Below, in pieces: positions 61,380-64,000 of a DNA stretch of 64,000 nucleotides (position 1 is the first letter of the stretch; every line of letters starts with the position of its first letter). The translations under genes were made by a program, and so were the position numbers. The notes below the pieces were generated by a model, which saw nothing but the letters and a program-made list of their open reading frames with translations, had not been told where the DNA came from and did not search any database. The DNA is from Bacteroidia bacterium. Lineage in GTDB: Bacteria; Bacteroidota; Bacteroidia; Chitinophagales; Saprospiraceae. The stretch is from positions 1 through 64,000 of the forward strand of contig JAUIEA010000002.1 in NCBI GenBank assembly GCA_030429045.1, in the 5' to 3' direction.

Positions 61380-63413
61380 CTATGTCCCGGGAAAACGGGA
61401 TTTCAATTCCTTTTTCAAGGCTGCGGCCTCGTCCCGGTATTGGGCAGCGGACATGAAGTCATATTCCTTGGCGGCGGCTTTCATCCGGTCTTCCGTTTCC
61501 TTGATCATTTTTTCGATCTGGTCCCGGGTGGCATGCTGGACGATAGGATCGGCGGCCACGCTGGGCGCTTCCGGCTCCAGGTAGGCGTTGTGTTTCTTGC
61601 CCCGAATATCCAGGATAGACTTTTGGGCCAGGATCTCCTCCTTGGTTCGCAAAATGGTCTGGGGTGTAATGCCGTGTTCTTCGTTGTAGGCCATCTGGAT
61701 GGTCCGGCGGCGGTTGGTTTCACCAATGGTTTTTTCCATGGATTCAGTCATTTTATCAGCATAAAAAATGACCAGTCCATTGGCATTTCGGGCGGCCCTT
61801 CCGGCTGTCTGGGTCAGGGAGCGATCATTCCTGAGGAAGCCTTCCTTATCCGCATCCAGGATCGCCACCAGGCTCACTTCGGGCAGGTCGAGGCCTTCCC
61901 TCAGCAGGTTCACCCCGATCAGTACGTCAAAATCTCCGATACGCAGATCACGAAGGATCTCCACCCGTTCCATGGTATCCACCTCGGAGTGGATATACCG
62001 GCACCGGATATCCAGTTTGAGCATATAGGCACTCAATTCCTCCGCCATGCGTTTGGTCAGGGTGGTTACCAGGGTGCGTTCATTCCTGGCAGTTCGCTGG
62101 TTGATCTCATCCAGGAGATCATCGATCTGATTGAAACTCGGACGCACCTCGATGGGCGGATCCAGCAATCCGGTAGGACGGATCAGCTGCTCGACGATGA
62201 CGCCACCGGTGGCCTCCAGTTCATAATCGCCGGGAGTGGCACTGACGTACACGACCTGATTGACGATCCCTTCAAATTCTTCGAAGCTGAGGGGCCGGTT
62301 GTCCAGTGCCGAGGCCAGGCGAAAACCATAGTTGACCAGGTTGATCTTGCGGGCCCGGTCCCCGCCCCACATACCCCGTACCTGGGGCACTGTCACATGG
62401 CTCTCATCGATGATCATCAGATAATCCTCCGGGAAATAATCGAGCAGGCAGAAGGGACGCGTGCCCGGCTCACGGCCATCAAAAAACCGGCTGTAGTTTT
62501 CCACGCCGCTGCAATACCCGAGCTCCCGCATCATTTCCAGATCGAAGCTCACCCGCTCCTTGATCCGGCGCGCTTCCAGAAGGCGACCTTCCTTCAGGAA
62601 ATACTTCTCCTGGGCATGCAGTTCGTCTTCGATATCCCGAATGATGGAGTGGATCCGTTGCTTGGGGGCCACGTACAGGTTGGCCGGAAAGATGGCCGCA
62701 TGTTCGATGGCCTCGATCTTCTTACCGGATTCGATCTCCAGAGTCTCAATGGATTCGATCTCGTCGCCAAAGAAGGTGATCCGATATCCATAATCCACAT
62801 AGGGGAGATTGATGTCCACCGTATCCCCTTTGACCCGGAAGGTTCCCCGTTCGAGCGTGGTTTCCGTCCGGCTGTACAAGGCCTCGACCAGACTGTAGAG
62901 GAAGGCATTGCGGCTGACCACCATCCCCTTGTACAGGCGGATGATCCCCGCCTTGTAGTCCTCTGGATTCCCCATACCATAGATGCAGGAAACGGAAGCG
63001 ACGATGATCACATCACGCCGGCCGGACAACAGGGAGGAGGTGGCGCGCAATCGAAGTTTGTCGACCTCTGAATTGATGGACAGGTCCTTTTCGATAAAGG
63101 TGTCCGATACGGACATATAGGCCTCGGGCTGGTAATAATCGTAGTAGGAGACGAAATATTCCACAGCATTATCCGGAAAGAATTCCCGGAACTCGCCGTA
63201 CAGTTGAGCGGTCAGGGTCTTGTTGTGGGTGAGGACCAGGGTGGGCTTGTTCAGCTGGGCGATCACATTGGCGACCGTGAAGGTCTTCCCGGATCCGGTC
63301 ACCCCGAGCAGAACCTGCCCGGGTTCGCCGGCGTTGACGCCATCCACCAGTTGCTGAATGGCCTGCGGTTGATCACCGGTCGGAGAAAAGCGGGATTCTA
63401 ATTTGAAGGACAT
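61380..63413 (-). CDS. uvrB: Excinuclease ABC subunit B
   Basis: 677 aa from MSFKLESRFSPTGDQPQAI, the standard start; the track start at 63494 adds 27 non-homologous residues. UvrB verifies DNA damage handed over by UvrA and recruits UvrC in nucleotide excision repair. Visible are Walker A GVTGSGKT (residues 37-44), the beta-hairpin FVSYYDYYQPEAYMSVSDTF near 90, helicase motifs such as DESHVTVPQVRGM and TTLTKRMAEELSAYM, QTAGRAARNANG, and the C-terminal UVR motif DFMSAAQYRDEAAALKKEL that binds UvrC. A near-consensus -7 box (TATCTTTA) ends 4 nt before the ATG. Confidence 0.97.
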   Translation of the reverse strand: MSFKLESRFSPTGDQPQAIQQLVDGVNAGEPGQVLLGVTGSGKTFTVANVIAQLNKPTLVLTHNKTLTAQLYGEFREFFPDNAVEYFVSYYDYYQPEAYMSVSDTFIEKDLSINSEVDKLRLRATSSLLSGRRDVIIVASVSCIYGMGNPEDYKAGIIRLYKGMVVSRNAFLYSLVEALYSRTETTLERGTFRVKGDTVDINLPYVDYGYRITFFGDEIESIETLEIESGKKIEAIEHAAIFPANLYVAPKQRIHSIIRDIEDELHAQEKYFLKEGRLLEARRIKERVSFDLEMMRELGYCSGVENYSRFFDGREPGTRPFCLLDYFPEDYLMIIDESHVTVPQVRGMWGGDRARKINLVNYGFRLASALDNRPLSFEEFEGIVNQVVYVSATPGDYELEATGGVIVEQLIRPTGLLDPPIEVRPSFNQIDDLLDEINQRTARNERTLVTTLTKRMAEELSAYMLKLDIRCRYIHSEVDTMERVEILRDLRIGDFDVLIGVNLLREGLDLPEVSLVAILDADKEGFLRNDRSLTQTAGRAARNANGLVIFYADKMTESMEKTIGETNRRRTIQMAYNEEHGITPQTILRTKEEILAQKSILDIRGKKHNAYLEPEAPSVAADPIVQHATRDQIEKMIKETEDRMKAAAKEYDFMSAAQYRDEAAALKKELKSRFPGT

Positions 63414-63417
63414 GAGG

Positions 63418-63425
63418 TAAAGATA
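63418..63425 (-). promoter_or_regulatory. Near-consensus -7 box 4 nt before the uvrB ATG
   Basis: The minus strand reads TATCTTTA-CCTC-ATG, one mismatch from TAnnTTTG. It may produce a leaderless or nearly leaderless mRNA. Confidence 0.4.
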
Positions 63426-63478
63426 AGGCGCATTGGTGCTAGAAACGTGTCCAAACGATGAACGTTCATCCGGTTCCA

Positions 63479-63486
63479 TATGTTTG
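63479..63486 (+). promoter_or_regulatory. TAnnTTTG box 6 nt before the hydrolase ATG
   Basis: TATGTTTG-CTCCCC-ATG. Exact match to the -7 consensus; the spacing again predicts a very short or absent 5' leader. Confidence 0.45.
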
Positions 63487-63492
63487 CTCCCC

Positions 63493-64000
63493 ATGATCCT
63501 TCATCACAAGATCCAGGGCCACGGCGATCCGTTGGTCATCCTGCACGGCCTGTTTGGCACGTCGGACAACTGGGCGACTCTGGCCCGGCGCTGGGCCGAT
63601 CATTTCACCGTTGTCACTGTAGACCTGCGGAATCACGGGCGGTCCTTCCATGCCGATGAGATGAACTATCCGGTGATGGTCGAGGATGTGGTCCGGCTGA
63701 TGGAGCAGGAGTGGATCCACAAGGCCCATATCCTGGGCCATTCCATGGGCGGCAAGGTGGCCATGCATCTCGCCCATGCTCACCCCGACCTGGTCGATCA
63801 GTTGCTCGTGGCAGACATCGGCACCAAAGACTATCCGGGTGGCCATGAAACCATCCTGGATACCTTGAATGCCCTGCCTCTTGATCAGCTGGACAGTCGA
63901 ACGGATGCTGAAGCGTTTCTGCGGCGCAATATCCATCAGGACAGCGTAGTGCAATTCCTGCTCAAGAACCTGGCCCGCGACGGGCAGAATGGATTTCGCT
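63493..64000 (+). CDS. Alpha/beta hydrolase (YbfF-esterase-like), 3' end outside the window
   Basis: 169 codons are visible; the gene runs past the window end. It starts MILHHKIQGHGDPLVILHGL with the oxyanion-hole region HGLFGTSDNWATLA, and VDLRNHGRSFHADEMNYPVM, then the nucleophile elbow GHSMGG with S84. This order, in particular FGTSDNW and the NHGRS block, matches the YbfF/ABHD11-like esterase group, which hydrolyses short acyl or acyl-CoA-type esters. It is divergent from uvrB with a gap of 79 bp. The catalytic Asp and His must lie in or beyond the last part. No signal peptide, so cytosolic. Confidence 0.9.
   Translation, partial: MILHHKIQGHGDPLVILHGLFGTSDNWATLARRWADHFTVVTVDLRNHGRSFHADEMNYPVMVEDVVRLMEQEWIHKAHILGHSMGGKVAMHLAHAHPDLVDQLLVADIGTKDYPGGHETILDTLNALPLDQLDSRTDAEAFLRRNIHQDSVVQFLLKNLARDGQNGFR

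Noticed and set aside
61299-63071. 590-aa plus-strand ORF antisense to uvrB
   Set aside because: Shadow ORF; uvrB is complete on the other strand.

Overview
The window looks like chromosome of a free-living Bacteroidota member, most likely of the Saprospiria group. The evidence is: Por-secretion (T9SS) C-terminal sorting domains of both kinds (type A tail at 41258-42718, CHU_C/gliding-type tail at 30021-33080); a TonB-dependent receptor paired with a DUF4249 lipoprotein; many lipobox or Sec signals; Bacteroidota-type -7 promoter boxes (TAnnTTTG) with no Shine-Dalgarno sequences; and fairly high GC, which fits Saprospiria better than Flavobacteria. The taxonomic call is inference. No rRNA, tRNA, CRISPR array, prophage or replication origin was seen.

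Layout. 1-12.5 kb: gltX, a NodB deacetylase, a lipoprotein serpin, an AT-rich secreted metallopeptidase, an M49-like lipoprotein peptidase with a strong terminator, a fossil of an outer-membrane receptor, a GNAT, small membrane and SRPBCC proteins, and a PiT phosphate transporter. 12.9-16 kb: a divergent Na/Pi cotransporter broken by a one-base frameshift, a decayed DGPF/ECF42-type sigma-factor locus, and an intergenic stretch with three composite hairpin repeats. 16-24 kb: a large BNR/VPS10-type repeat protein, a sulfatase, a DUF1772 protein and a B12-binding radical SAM enzyme. 24-30 kb: accessory genes, including an integron-like attC structure beside an AT-rich GNAT gene, a Fic protein, and DinB, SdpI and DUF3124 proteins. 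30-35 kb: a 13-repeat T9SS adhesin-like protein, an IS110-family transposase and 1 kb of repeat-rich non-coding DNA. 35-40 kb: a two-gene NAD-linked formate dehydrogenase. 40-45 kb: surface proteins (beta-barrel, T9SS type A protein, OmpA-like). 44.4-50.6 kb: a heavy-metal RND efflux operon with a fused RND-TolC protein. 50.7-64 kb: a six-hairpin glycosidase-like protein, an APC permease overlapping an exported His-rich methyltransferase, an SDR, a TonB receptor/DUF4249 pair, uvrB and the start of an alpha/beta hydrolase.

The gene content is mostly ordinary core and surface functions. The unusual material lies between genes. Several dispersed non-coding repeat families recur across the window: period-7 arrays (GGTAAnn), period-8 arrays (GTTnAGGA and relatives), a short AGTGGC/GCCACT hairpin, and a three-hairpin composite element with a CCCCGGGCTGTGCCCGGGG core. 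The attC-like cassette, the IS110 element with a possible bridge RNA, a terminator inside the gltX leader, and TAnnTTTG boxes lying only 4-6 nt before start codons are the best leads. Frames were checked by eye against the supplied ORFs, and several starts were moved to match signal peptides or family N-termini.
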